Positions 1-5,755 of a stretch of DNA of 12,597 nucleotides are shown here, piece by piece (positions within the stretch are counted from its first letter, which is position 1; every line of letters begins with the position of its first letter). The position numbers and the translations under genes are program-made. Source of the DNA: DASVHF01 sp036382695 (GTDB taxonomy: Bacteria > Patescibacteriota > Microgenomatia > Woykebacterales > RBG-16-39-9b). Under the pieces are notes generated by a model. It was given only the letters and a program-made list of their open reading frames with translations. It made no database searches and was not told the DNA's origin. The stretch covers positions 1-12,597 of the forward strand of contig DASVHF010000069.1 of NCBI GenBank assembly GCA_036382695.1. The letters run 5' to 3'.

Positions 1-1
1 C

Positions 2-445
2 GATACGATAGATGTGACAGTGAGTAATGACACCGGTGGTCCATCCCCACCAACAGCCAACATCAAGGCAAACGGTTCTAATGGACCAATCACCATCACT
101 TACAACACCTCGGCGACGATTAGCTGGACTTCAACTAATGCTACCAGCTGTTCCGTCTCACCAACTGGTTGGACAGGTGTAAGTGGATCGAAGTCAACAG
201 GTAGGCTAACAACTAAAAAGACCTACACTCTTAGCTGCTTGGGAGAAGGTGGTAGTGCAAGTGACTTGGTGGCAATAACGGTTGCCAAACTAGGGGATTT
301 AAACCTTGACGGTAGAATAAACATCCGTGACCTTAGTATATTATTAAGTAGGTGGGGTAGTACCAACGCAACTGCAGATATCAATGGTGACGGAAGGGTA
401 AATATTCGTGACCTTAGTGTCCTTCTATCCCGGTGGGGTGGGTAG
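2..445 (+). CDS. Secreted Ig-like protein with C-terminal type I dockerin (5' partial)
   Basis: This is the C-terminal end of a larger protein. The frame is open back to the window edge (DTIDVTVSND), so the GTG at 14 is probably not the real start. After a Pro-rich linker (PSPPT) comes an Ig-like beta domain of the kind common in CPR surface proteins (TISWTSTNATSCSV, then a TYTLSC strand). The last ~50 residues (about nt 288-442) are a dockerin: two F-hand calcium loops, DLNLDGRINIRD and DINGDGRVNIRD, each followed by a near-identical helix (DLSILLSRWG / DLSVLLSRWG). All Asp/Asn ligand positions are intact. Dockerins bind cohesin domains, and the gene 51 nt downstream encodes one. The likely role is a secreted or cell-surface module docked onto that cohesin. 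The N-terminal domains, and so the function carried, lie outside the window. Dockerin call very sure; partner inferred. Confidence 0.88.
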   Translation, partial: DTIDVTVSNDTGGPSPPTANIKANGSNGPITITYNTSATISWTSTNATSCSVSPTGWTGVSGSKSTGRLTTKKTYTLSCLGEGGSASDLVAITVAKLGDLNLDGRINIRDLSILLSRWGSTNATADINGDGRVNIRDLSVLLSRWGG

Positions 446-446
446 G

Positions 447-476
447 TTGACAGACAAAGCCTTGCTAGTAGATAAT
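447..476 (+). promoter_or_regulatory. Sigma70-type promoter for the cohesin gene
   Basis: A consensus -35 TTGACA (447-452) is separated by 18 bp from -10 GATAAT (471-476). It begins right after the dockerin gene's stop codon. The predicted transcript starts near 483, leaving only about 14 nt before the ATG at 497. No Shine-Dalgarno sequence is visible in that stretch. Confidence 0.6.
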
Positions 477-496
477 TATATTAACTGATACTATAA

Positions 497-1678
497 ATGA
501 AGAAATTACTGTCCAAATTTTTAATAGCCAGCTTAATTTTTTCAGCATTCCTAATCTTTAACCCCTCAGTCGCCCAAGCTGGCGGGAGTATCTACCTTTC
601 GCCTGGTGGGCAATCAGTTTCCCAAGGATCGACTTTTTATGTTTCAGTGAGAGTAAATACCGGGGGAAGCAGCGTTGACGCTGTTCAGGCCAACGTTTCT
701 TACCCAGCAGATAAGCTTGATTATCTGGGTGTGGGTTACGGTGGAACTGGTTTTGAAATCCAAGCTGAAAGTTCTGGTGGTGGAGGAAGTGTGCGGATGG
801 GCCGAGGGACGCTGTCGGCAAAAAGCGGCGACCAGCTAATTGGCACGATTACTTTTAAAGCAAAAGTTAGTTCGGGATCAGCTTGGGTTGGTTTTACATC
901 GGGCTCTGAGGCAGTTAAAGGAGGGAGTGTTGTCGTTTCGGCTACCAGCGGCGCTACATATACGTTTACAACTCCGCCTCCGCCACCAAAACCAAAGCCA
1001 AAGGATAAAACCGCGCCCAAAATCTCCGATGTCAAAGTAGTTAATATCGGGTTGGATACCGCTACAATTACCTGGAAAACAAATGAAAAAGCCACTTCAA
1101 TAGTTGAATACGGTCCCTCGAAAAAGCTAGGTATAATAGCTTCCAGTACTAAGCTAATAACAACCCATAAGATTGCTTTATCAAGCAAATTGCTTTTCCC
1201 AGGGACACAATTTTACTATCAAGTCAAGAGTAAAGATGCTGCTGGTAACGAAGCTAAAAGTAAACTTACTAGCTTCAAGACAAAAGGCTACAAAATAAAA
1301 CTAAAGATTCTAGGTTCTGATGGAAAGCCGCTTGCTGGTGTAAAAGTTACACTTGTGCCCGGGATGGAAGAAGCAACTACTGATGAGAGTGGCCTTGTGA
1401 CCTTCACCGATATTGCCCCGGGAAAGCTTTCTGTCAATGTCAAAGTCGGGGAGCAAGTGTTAGCCGCTCAGATTGAAGTTAGCGAATCGAAAAAGCCGGA
1501 CGAAACTCAGGACATTCAGGTAAAGGTTGCTGGTGTGTCCGGCAGTAAAGTGCTTATTGAAGGTGTCGCAACATATGCCGCAGTTTTCTTCCTCGGGCTA
1601 CTAATAGCTTTCACGGCTGTCTTCTTAGTTTGGTGGAAAAAGAGGAAAGGTCAAGTAAAACCCAGCCAAGCACATTGA
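497..1678 (+). CDS. Membrane-anchored cohesin-domain protein (cohesin, FnIII, Ig-like, TM)
   Basis: 393 residues. A signal peptide (1-28, basic MKKLLSK, hydrophobic core, SVAQA cleavage site) is followed by a cohesin-like domain (about 30-157) with the typical VSQGSTFYVSVRV strand and the ADKLDYLGV strand of dockerin-binding cohesins. Next come a Pro/Lys linker (158-172, PPPPPKPKPK), a fibronectin type III-like domain (about 173-263, ITWKTNEKATSIVEYG and FYYQVKSKDAAGN), a carboxypeptidase-regulatory/CNA-B-like beta domain (about 267-345, DGKPLAGVKVTL), one transmembrane helix (about 357-380) and a basic tail (KKRKG). The topology is outside N-terminus, inside tail, so the cohesin faces outward on a stalk. 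The preceding gene ends in a dockerin, so this is plausibly the cell-surface receptor for it. Stand-alone cohesins occur outside cellulosomes, so no cellulose role is implied. Its 3' end faces rplL with 18 nt between. Domain order sure; cohesin assignment is by pattern. Confidence 0.85.
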   Translation: MKKLLSKFLIASLIFSAFLIFNPSVAQAGGSIYLSPGGQSVSQGSTFYVSVRVNTGGSSVDAVQANVSYPADKLDYLGVGYGGTGFEIQAESSGGGGSVRMGRGTLSAKSGDQLIGTITFKAKVSSGSAWVGFTSGSEAVKGGSVVVSATSGATYTFTTPPPPPKPKPKDKTAPKISDVKVVNIGLDTATITWKTNEKATSIVEYGPSKKLGIIASSTKLITTHKIALSSKLLFPGTQFYYQVKSKDAAGNEAKSKLTSFKTKGYKIKLKILGSDGKPLAGVKVTLVPGMEEATTDESGLVTFTDIAPGKLSVNVKVGEQVLAAQIEVSESKKPDETQDIQVKVAGVSGSKVLIEGVATYAAVFFLGLLIAFTAVFLVWWKKRKGQVKPSQAH

Positions 1679-1696
1679 TTAAAACGTTCCTGTCAA

Positions 1697-2404
1697 TTAC
1701 TTCAGTTCTACCTTTGCACCGGCTGCTTCTAGTTTCGCTTTAGCCTCGTTTGCTGCGTCTTTGCCTACTCCTTCAAGAACTTGTTTTGGTGCGCTATCCA
1801 CAAGATCTTTGGCTTCTTTTAAGCCCAGGGTTGGTACTAGTTCTCTGACAGCTTTAATGACAGAAATTTTAGTTGCACCAGATTCAGCTAGGACGACGTT
1901 AAAGGTAGTCTGGCCTTCCTCTGGGCCAGCTTCTTCACCACCAGCTGCAGGAGCAGCTCCAGCCACCCCGACCATAGTTGGGGTTGCGCTCACGCCAAAT
2001 TTATCTTCTAATGCTTTGACAAGATCTGCAAGCTCGATGACCGTTAAACCTTCAATTTCCTTAATTATATCGGCTAGTTTTCCGCTGACTTTTACCTCCT
2101 TCTTGGATTTGTCGGCGGGTTTTTCCTCTTGTTTTGGCTGCGAAGCACTCGGAGCCTCTTTGGCTTCCTCTTTTTGATCAGGCTTCTCGGTTGCCTGTTC
2201 TGAAGGCTCCTCTTTAGCCTCCTCCTTAACCTCTTGCGGAGCTTCTTTCGCTTCTTCCTTAGGTTCAGATGGAGTTTGTTCTTTCGCTTCTTCCTCGGCC
2301 TCCAGGGGGGCTTCTTCAGCCTTATTTTCTTCAGTCTTAGGTTTCTCCTCTTGTTCTTTCCCCTCGGCCTGAGCTCGGGACGAAGGCTTATCTTCGTCGT
2401 TCAT
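1697..2404 (-). CDS. rplL: 50S ribosomal protein L7/L12 with long acidic N-terminal extension
   Basis: Stalk protein that recruits translation GTPases. The C-terminal 130 residues are standard: dimerisation helices (about 106-140, ADIIKEIEGLTVIELADLV), an Ala/Gly hinge (AGAAPAAGGEE) and the globular factor-binding domain (about 164-235, ATKISVIKAVRELVPTLGLKEAKDLVD). The odd part is residues 1-105, a low-complexity Glu/Lys/Pro/Ala tract with three EEAKEAP-type repeats, giving 235 residues where about 120-130 is usual. I chose the ATG at 2404 because a strong ribosome site (GGGAGGTG) lies 7-8 nt upstream; the in-frame GTG at 2413 is part of that ribosome site. It is the last gene of the rplJ-rplL unit, 40 nt after rplJ, and ends tail-to-tail with the cohesin gene. 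No clear terminator is visible. Confidence 0.95.
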   Translation of the reverse strand: MNDEDKPSSRAQAEGKEQEEKPKTEENKAEEAPLEAEEEAKEQTPSEPKEEAKEAPQEVKEEAKEEPSEQATEKPDQKEEAKEAPSASQPKQEEKPADKSKKEVKVSGKLADIIKEIEGLTVIELADLVKALEDKFGVSATPTMVGVAGAAPAAGGEEAGPEEGQTTFNVVLAESGATKISVIKAVRELVPTLGLKEAKDLVDSAPKQVLEGVGKDAANEAKAKLEAAGAKVELK

Positions 2405-2427
2405 ATTAAGCACCTCCCTTCAAGGTG

Positions 2428-2455
2428 GTATCAAGTATCACGTATCAGGTATCAA
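2428..2455. repeat. Four tandem copies of a 7-bp unit, GTATCAN
   Basis: On the plus strand the units read GTATCAA, GTATCAC, GTATCAG, GTATCAA. The array spans the rplJ stop codon (2445-2447) and the rplJ-rplL spacer. On the mRNA strand it can pair with an inverted copy inside the rplJ tail (about 2477-2492, GTCAAGTATCAAGCG in the transcript), forming an imperfect hairpin between the two genes. Confidence 0.75.
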
Positions 2456-2990
2456 GTCTGTTTTGTGACTGCTTGACGCTTGATACTTGACTCAGAACAT
2501 ATACTAAGTTTCTTAGATTTGCATTCAGCACCCCAACTAACCCATAAATAGGGGAGTTCAAGCTACCAGCTACTTTGGCATAAAGCTCGATCTTACTTGG
2601 GATCTTGGAAAGACCAATTACATCTTCTTTAGAAAGAAGCGATTTTTCAAAAAGACCACCTTTTATATTTGGCAGCTCGTATTTTTTAATAAACGTGGTT
2701 AGCTTCTTTATAGGTTCAATCGGATCACCAAACGAGAAAAGTGCCGCGGTTGGTCCTTCCAAATTCTCCTGTGCTATTTCTTTAGTTGTTTTCTTGGATG
2801 CTCGAGTTAGTAGTGTATTCTTAACCACACTAAATTCGGCATCTGCCTCTTTAAGTTCTTGCTTGAGCTCTTGCAGTTGTGGAACGGTGAGGCCGTGGTA
2901 ATCTGTGAGTACGAAACTAACTGCTTTTTCAAGCTTTTCTTTCAAATTTTCAACTATTTGTTCTTTTTCCTCACGAGATATTTTTGCCAT
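2445..2990 (-). CDS. rplJ: 50S ribosomal protein L10
   Basis: 181 residues, normal for L10, which anchors L7/L12 dimers to 23S rRNA and usually autoregulates its own mRNA. The start MAKISREEKEQIVENLKEKL, the conserved SFVLTDYHGLTV, VVKNTLLTRA and LEGPTAALFS segments and GLVGVLNANLRNLVYVL at the end are all typical. The ATG at 2990 is the family start; the frame stays open to 3107, but that part lies in leader repeats. The ribosome site is weak (GGTGAG about 14 nt upstream). The last residues (NRLDT) are encoded by the 7-bp tandem repeat. Expression is probably set by the dedicated promoter, L10 leader and attenuator upstream. Confidence 0.96.
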   Translation of the reverse strand: MAKISREEKEQIVENLKEKLEKAVSFVLTDYHGLTVPQLQELKQELKEADAEFSVVKNTLLTRASKKTTKEIAQENLEGPTAALFSFGDPIEPIKKLTTFIKKYELPNIKGGLFEKSLLSKEDVIGLSKIPSKIELYAKVAGSLNSPIYGLVGVLNANLRNLVYVLSQVSSVKQSQNRLDT

Positions 2991-3013
2991 GGTTCGAATT
3001 CGCTCACCACAAG

Positions 3014-3048
3014 TCCTTCGACTCACTTTCGTTCGCTCAGGATAAATT
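3014..3048. repeat. Dispersed TCCTGAGCGAA...AAGGA repeat, copy 1
   Basis: On the minus strand this reads AATTTATCCTGAGCGAACG followed by AAAGTGAGTCGAAGGA, with complementary ends TCCT/AGGA. It lies in the rplJ leader. Related copies occur at 4249-4282 and 6579-6610, a reversed shorter copy at about 3307-3330, and a degenerate one near 6735-6783. Confidence 0.7.
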
Positions 3049-3052
3049 AGAT

Positions 3053-3121
3053 CGCTCCGTACGTCGAAACTTAGCAGTTTCTCAGTACTCTCGCGCCCTG
3101 CGACCACTTGTGTGGACTAAA
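3053..3121 (+). other. Structured two-copy element, copy A (in rplJ leader region)
   Basis: Read on the plus strand: CGCTCCGTA, hairpin GAAACT-TAGC-AGTTTC (3066-3081), GTAC, hairpin TCGCG-CCC-TGCGA (3091-3103), hairpin CCAC-TTGT-GTGG (3104-3115), ACTAAA. The second copy at 8199-8281 has the same order and the same conserved blocks, but its first hairpin has a different sequence with pairing kept. The strand of function is uncertain. On plus it would end at the hairpin 3121-3145, and on minus it would be part of the rplJ leader. It could be an RNA element or a palindromic intergenic repeat. Confidence 0.5.
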
Positions 3122-3145
3122 AAACTCCTCTTCCCGAGGAGTTTT
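3115..3145 (-). terminator. Rho-independent terminator / attenuator hairpin before rplJ
   Basis: A perfect 10-bp stem AAAACTCCTC / GAGGAGTTTT (3121-3130 with 3136-3145), loop of 5 nt, is followed on the minus strand by TTTTTTAG (through 3115). It lies between the L10 leader and rplJ, so it would stop rplJL transcription early unless disrupted. Its 5' arm, CTCCTCGG on the transcript, is complementary to CCGAGGAG in the leader (3218-3225), an obvious alternative pairing. Confidence 0.75.
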
Positions 3146-3217
3146 GTTAGATGCAAGTTGTAAGATGTCAGATTTAAGATATCTTAAGTCTTATATCTTG
3201 GATCTTAAAACCAATGT

Positions 3218-3345
3218 CTCCTCGGTAGTCCTTTCCTTGGCTTCGCCTAGCTCAGCCTAAACTTGCTAGCGATCTTTGGAAAAATTAACCTCAAATCGTT
3301 TCAGGGGTTTATCCTGAACGAAGTGAAGGGCTACTGTCTTCGGAC
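3218..3345 (-). ncRNA. Ribosomal protein L10 leader (autoregulatory RNA)
   Basis: It lies directly upstream of rplJ behind its own promoter. The transcript carries the landmarks of L10 leaders: AGACAGTAG near the 5' end (3331-3339) and GGACTACCGAGG at the 3' end (about 3220-3231), where GTAG pairs with CTAC and the flanking bases form the kink-turn-like L10 site. Internal hairpins lie between, including GGCTgagctaGGCGAAGCC. In known cases, L10 (with L7/L12) binding represses rplJL. The element contains the reversed copy of the dispersed repeat in one arm. About 70 nt of AT-rich quasi-repeat (AAGAT motifs, 3148-3210) separates it from the terminator. Confidence 0.7.
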
Positions 3346-3352
3346 GTGGGTT

Positions 3353-3381
3353 AGTATAGAACGTAAGGAGGGCGTTGTCAA
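3353..3381 (-). promoter_or_regulatory. Promoter of the rplJ-rplL unit
   Basis: Minus-strand -35 TTGACA (3376-3381), 17-bp spacer, -10 TATACT (3353-3358): near-perfect sigma70 consensus. It begins only 8 bp after the rplA stop codon. Predicted start is near 3346, just before the L10 leader. Confidence 0.75.
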
Positions 3382-3388
3382 GGTTTGT

Positions 3389-4249
3389 TTATGCCTGACC
3401 GATACTAGCAGGAACAACCTTTACTGATGGTCCCATAGTGGAAGACAGGTAAACGCTTTTAATTAATCCCTTCTTAAACCCTTCAGGCCGTGCGGTAGTT
3501 ACAGCTGAAATTACTGCCTGGAGGTTTTCTTGGAGCTGCTTTGGCGTGAAACTTGATTTACCGATTTGAGCGTGGATAATAGGATATTTTTCCGTTCGCA
3601 ACTCCATCTTACCCTTCGAAAATTCTTTGAGAGCGGAGGCTGGGTCATCAGTAGTTGTGCCTGATTTTGGATTGGGCATAAGGCCCTTTGGCCCCAAGAT
3701 TTTTGCTACTTTAGCAAGGCGCGGCATCCAGGTTGGGTCGGCGATTATTTTGCCAAAACCTACCTTGCCGGCTTCGATTTCTTTCAAAGTAGCTTCCGAG
3801 CCAACTTCCGCACCAAGTTTTTTAATGGCTTCTTTATTTTTGTCCGTGAAAACTAGAATTTTTATTGACTTGCCTCGCGAAGCCTTTGGCGAAGTGGGGT
3901 GGGGAAGAATAATGCTAGTTCTTATTTGATGTTCTTGTTTATCCGCAGAAAGGCCGAGATTGATATGTGCTTCGACCGATCCATCAAATTTGGTTGTCGC
4001 AGTTTTTTGTATGACGTCAATTGCTTCACCCAAAGAATAGTCTTTGGATTTATCAATTAAAGAAAGGGATTGCTTATACCGGCTGCTGCGTACTTTTTGT
4101 GGGCGAATCTTTTTCTTCTTTTCTTTGGTTTCTATTGCTACGGTTTGGCCCTGCCTGCCGGCAGGCAGGTTTTTTTCAAGCACCTCAATCTTTTTTTGCT
4201 TTTCTGGTTCGATGGCTGTTTCGATTACTTTTGTTCTTGTTTGACCCAT
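3389..4249 (-). CDS. rplA: 50S ribosomal protein L1 with N-terminal extension and repeat insertions
   Basis: L1 stalk protein, which binds 23S rRNA and releases E-site tRNA. The core is clear: YSLGEAIDVIQKTATTKFDGSVEAHINLG, KILGPKGLMPNPKSGT, IHAQIGKSSFTPKQLQENL, YLSSTMGPSVKV. At 286 residues it is about 55 longer than usual, because of a charged N-terminal extension (about 1-60). Within the extension, residues 28-33 (LPAGRQ) are encoded by a perfect 20-bp palindrome (4150-4169), a signature of repeat insertion in CPR proteins. A second insertion, PTSPKASR, splits the conserved LPHGTGKS-type segment (LPH...GKSIKILVFT) and is encoded by GC-rich repeat-like DNA at about 3873-3905. Both leave the frame open. 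The ribosome site AAAGGAG lies 9-10 nt before the ATG and comes from a dispersed repeat. It follows rplK by 31 nt. Confidence 0.95.
   Translation of the reverse strand: MGQTRTKVIETAIEPEKQKKIEVLEKNLPAGRQGQTVAIETKEKKKKIRPQKVRSSRYKQSLSLIDKSKDYSLGEAIDVIQKTATTKFDGSVEAHINLGLSADKQEHQIRTSIILPHPTSPKASRGKSIKILVFTDKNKEAIKKLGAEVGSEATLKEIEAGKVGFGKIIADPTWMPRLAKVAKILGPKGLMPNPKSGTTTDDPASALKEFSKGKMELRTEKYPIIHAQIGKSSFTPKQLQENLQAVISAVTTARPEGFKKGLIKSVYLSSTMGPSVKVVPASIGQA
4150..4169. repeat. Perfect 20-bp palindrome inside rplA (LPAGRQ insertion)
   Basis: CCTGCCTGCCGGCAGGCAGG equals its own reverse complement. It sits in frame in the N-terminal extension of L1 and encodes most of LPAGRQ. I know this peptide signature from many CPR proteins, where the same palindrome appears inserted in coding regions. 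Confidence 0.85.
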
Positions 4250-4282
4250 CCTTCGGCTCCTTTCAGTCGCTCAGGATAAATT
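4249..4282. repeat. Dispersed TCCTGAGCGA...AAGGA repeat, copy 2
   Basis: On the minus strand this reads AATTTATCCTGAGCGACTG then AAAGGAGCCGAAGGA. It fills the whole rplK-rplA gap, overlapping the rplK stop codon and touching the rplA ATG. Its AAAGGAG is the likely ribosome binding site of rplA. Confidence 0.7.
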
Positions 4283-4706
4283 ATTTTTCTATTTCCACTC
4301 CCATGCTTCTGGCCACTCCTTGAATGACCTTTTCTGCGCTTTCTACATTTTGCGTATTTAAATCTGGCATTTTCTCCTCGGCTATTTTCCTTACTTGCTC
4401 GCGGGAAAGTCTGCCCACCTTGTCTCTATTTGGTACGCCAGAGGCCTTTCCTAAATTCAAAGTTTTTTTGATCATTTCAGCAACAGGCGGTTTTTTGGTT
4501 TGAAAAGAAAAAGTTCTGTCTTCAAAGGCGGTTATTACAGTTGGTAGCACATTGCCTTTTTCGCCCTGTGTCCTTTCGTTGAAGGCCTTGACGAAATCCA
4601 TGATTGGTAGGCCGTGCTGTCCCAAAGCCGGTCCTACTGGAGGTGCGGCAGTAGCCTCACCAGCAGCAATATTTAATTTTATTATGGTTTTAATTCTCTT
4701 TGCCAT
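4281..4706 (-). CDS. rplK: 50S ribosomal protein L11
   Basis: 141 residues, exactly the usual L11 length. L11 binds the GTPase-associated region of 23S rRNA and takes part in factor binding. Recognisable parts are the N-terminal IKTIIKLNIAAGEATAAPPVGPALGQHG with its proline-rich hinge, IMDFVKAFNERT, the linker TKKPPVAEMIKK, and the RNA-binding C-terminal domain (SREQVRKIAEEKMPDLN...AEKVIQGVARSMGVEIE). The family start MAKRIKTI is the ATG at 4706. No strong ribosome site is seen. The 79-nt gap to nusG is very AT-rich and shows no convincing promoter, so it is probably co-transcribed with secE-nusG. Confidence 0.97.
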   Translation of the reverse strand: MAKRIKTIIKLNIAAGEATAAPPVGPALGQHGLPIMDFVKAFNERTQGEKGNVLPTVITAFEDRTFSFQTKKPPVAEMIKKTLNLGKASGVPNRDKVGRLSREQVRKIAEEKMPDLNTQNVESAEKVIQGVARSMGVEIEK

Positions 4707-4785
4707 CGGTTTAAGACAACCTTCAATCCTTAATTTTCAAACTTACAAATTGATTAAAAACTTAAAATTTAAAATTAAAAATTAG

Positions 4786-5481
4786 TTACAACTTGTTCAC
4801 TTGCAAAAAATCTAACTCAACCGGTGTTTCACGACCGAAAATCGAGACGAGTACTTTAATCTTGCCTTTTTCCTCATTTATTTCATCAACAGTACCAATA
4901 AAGTCGGAAAATGGGCCGTCAATGATTTTAACCGCCTCTCCAAGGCTGAACGAGGCTTTATAAGTTGGAGCTTCAAGATGTGAAAAGCGCTGGATGGTTT
5001 CTACCTCGGCTGGATCCAGTGGGGTGGGTTTGTTGCCGATTCCGACAAAACCAGTTACACCTGCAGTAGAGCGGACGGCGTACCAGGTTTGGTTATCCAG
5101 TTTCATCTTGACCAAAACATAACCAGGGAAGATTCGCTCGCGGACAGTTTGCTGTTTTCCTTCACGGACTTCAATTTTCTCCTGAGTTGGTACCATGACT
5201 TCAAAAATTTGATCTTCCAGGTGGCTAGCGGCGATTTTCTGTTGCAACGTTGCAGCTACTTTATTCTCATGGCCAGAGTAGGTATGCACAACATACCAAG
5301 AAGCCCCTTCTTGAGACTTAGCTTTGTCAGATTTTGGTTTGGATTTGGACGTTTTTCTTGCAACCACCGATTCCTCTGAAGAAGGCGTTTCAATCATCTG
5401 TGTTTTCTCAGATTTTTCTGTGCCTCCCTTGGCGGCAGTTTTTTTATTTTCGTCTTTTGCCTTTTTGCTTTGTTTAGCCAT
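4786..5481 (-). CDS. nusG: Transcription elongation/termination factor NusG
   Basis: NusG binds RNA polymerase and couples transcription to translation or termination. After a Lys/Glu/Ser-rich, probably disordered extension (residues 1-60) come the NGN domain (about 61-165: WYVVHTYSGHENKVAATL, the EKIEVREGK turn, IFPGYVLVKM, WYAVRSTAGVTGFVG, KPTPLDPAEVE) and the KOW domain (about 173-231: LGEAVKIIDGPFSDFIGTV...VLVSIFGRETPVELDF). At 231 residues it is about 50 longer than typical, all in the extension. The start ATG at 5481 lies 2 nt after the secE stop, with AGGTG inside the secE tail as ribosome site, so the two are translationally linked. Confidence 0.97.
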   Translation of the reverse strand: MAKQSKKAKDENKKTAAKGGTEKSEKTQMIETPSSEESVVARKTSKSKPKSDKAKSQEGASWYVVHTYSGHENKVAATLQQKIAASHLEDQIFEVMVPTQEKIEVREGKQQTVRERIFPGYVLVKMKLDNQTWYAVRSTAGVTGFVGIGNKPTPLDPAEVETIQRFSHLEAPTYKASFSLGEAVKIIDGPFSDFIGTVDEINEEKGKIKVLVSIFGRETPVELDFLQVNKL

Positions 5482-5483
5482 GG

Positions 5484-5669
5484 TTAAGCACCTAGTAGGC
5501 TGCTTACAAAATTTACCAATATATAATCCAAACCGCCAATAAAGGTAGCTATCAGGGCGCTGGCAATGACGACCGTGAGAGTCATCTTGACCGCTTCTTG
5601 CCTAGTCGGCCAGGTGACCTTGCCAAGTTCTTCCCAAACTTCACCTAAAAATCGTGTGATTTTGAACAT
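5484..5669 (-). CDS. secE: Preprotein translocase subunit SecE
   Basis: 61 residues, the short single-helix form of SecE. It stabilises SecY in the protein-export channel. The amphipathic FLGEVWEELGKVTWPTRQEAVKMT motif (GKVTWPTRQE is the family hallmark) is followed by one membrane helix (about 30-57, VVIASALIATFIGGLDYILVNFV). It is the first gene of the secE-nusG-rplK-rplA cluster. The -10 box ends 10 nt before the ATG, so the leader is only about 4 nt long, with no ribosome site. Confidence 0.97.
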   Translation of the reverse strand: MFKITRFLGEVWEELGKVTWPTRQEAVKMTLTVVIASALIATFIGGLDYILVNFVSSLLGA

Positions 5670-5679
5670 GCAGATGGCT

Positions 5680-5709
5680 ATTCTAGCACAGTAGATTCGA
5701 AAATGTAAA
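5680..5709 (-). promoter_or_regulatory. Promoter of the secE-nusG-rplKA operon
   Basis: Minus-strand -35 TTTACA (5704-5709), 18 bp, -10 TAGAAT (5680-5685) preceded by TGC (extended -10). Predicted start is about 4 nt before the secE ATG, so the mRNA would be practically leaderless. Confidence 0.6.
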
Positions 5710-5755
5710 GGCTGATTGCAAGATTGATTTTTGAGTAAAAGATTGAAATTTCCAG

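Noticed and set aside
736..1188. 150-residue open frame on the minus strand inside the cohesin gene
   Set aside because: It is the antisense shadow of the cohesin protein: no ribosome site, low-complexity residues from repeats of the real frame, no family resemblance.
2445..2447. Recoded UGA (glycine) as in some CPR lineages
   Set aside because: rplJ ends properly at UGA with normal L10 length, and no gene in the window needs UGA readthrough.
2428..2455. CRISPR array or phage attachment site at the 7-bp tandem repeat
   Set aside because: Units are only 7 bp with no spacers, no cas or integrase gene is nearby, and the array overlaps rplJ.
2991..3107. 39-residue N-terminal extension of L10
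   Set aside because: The frame is open but runs through the structured element and dispersed repeat; the family start MAKISREE at 2990 fits L10 length.
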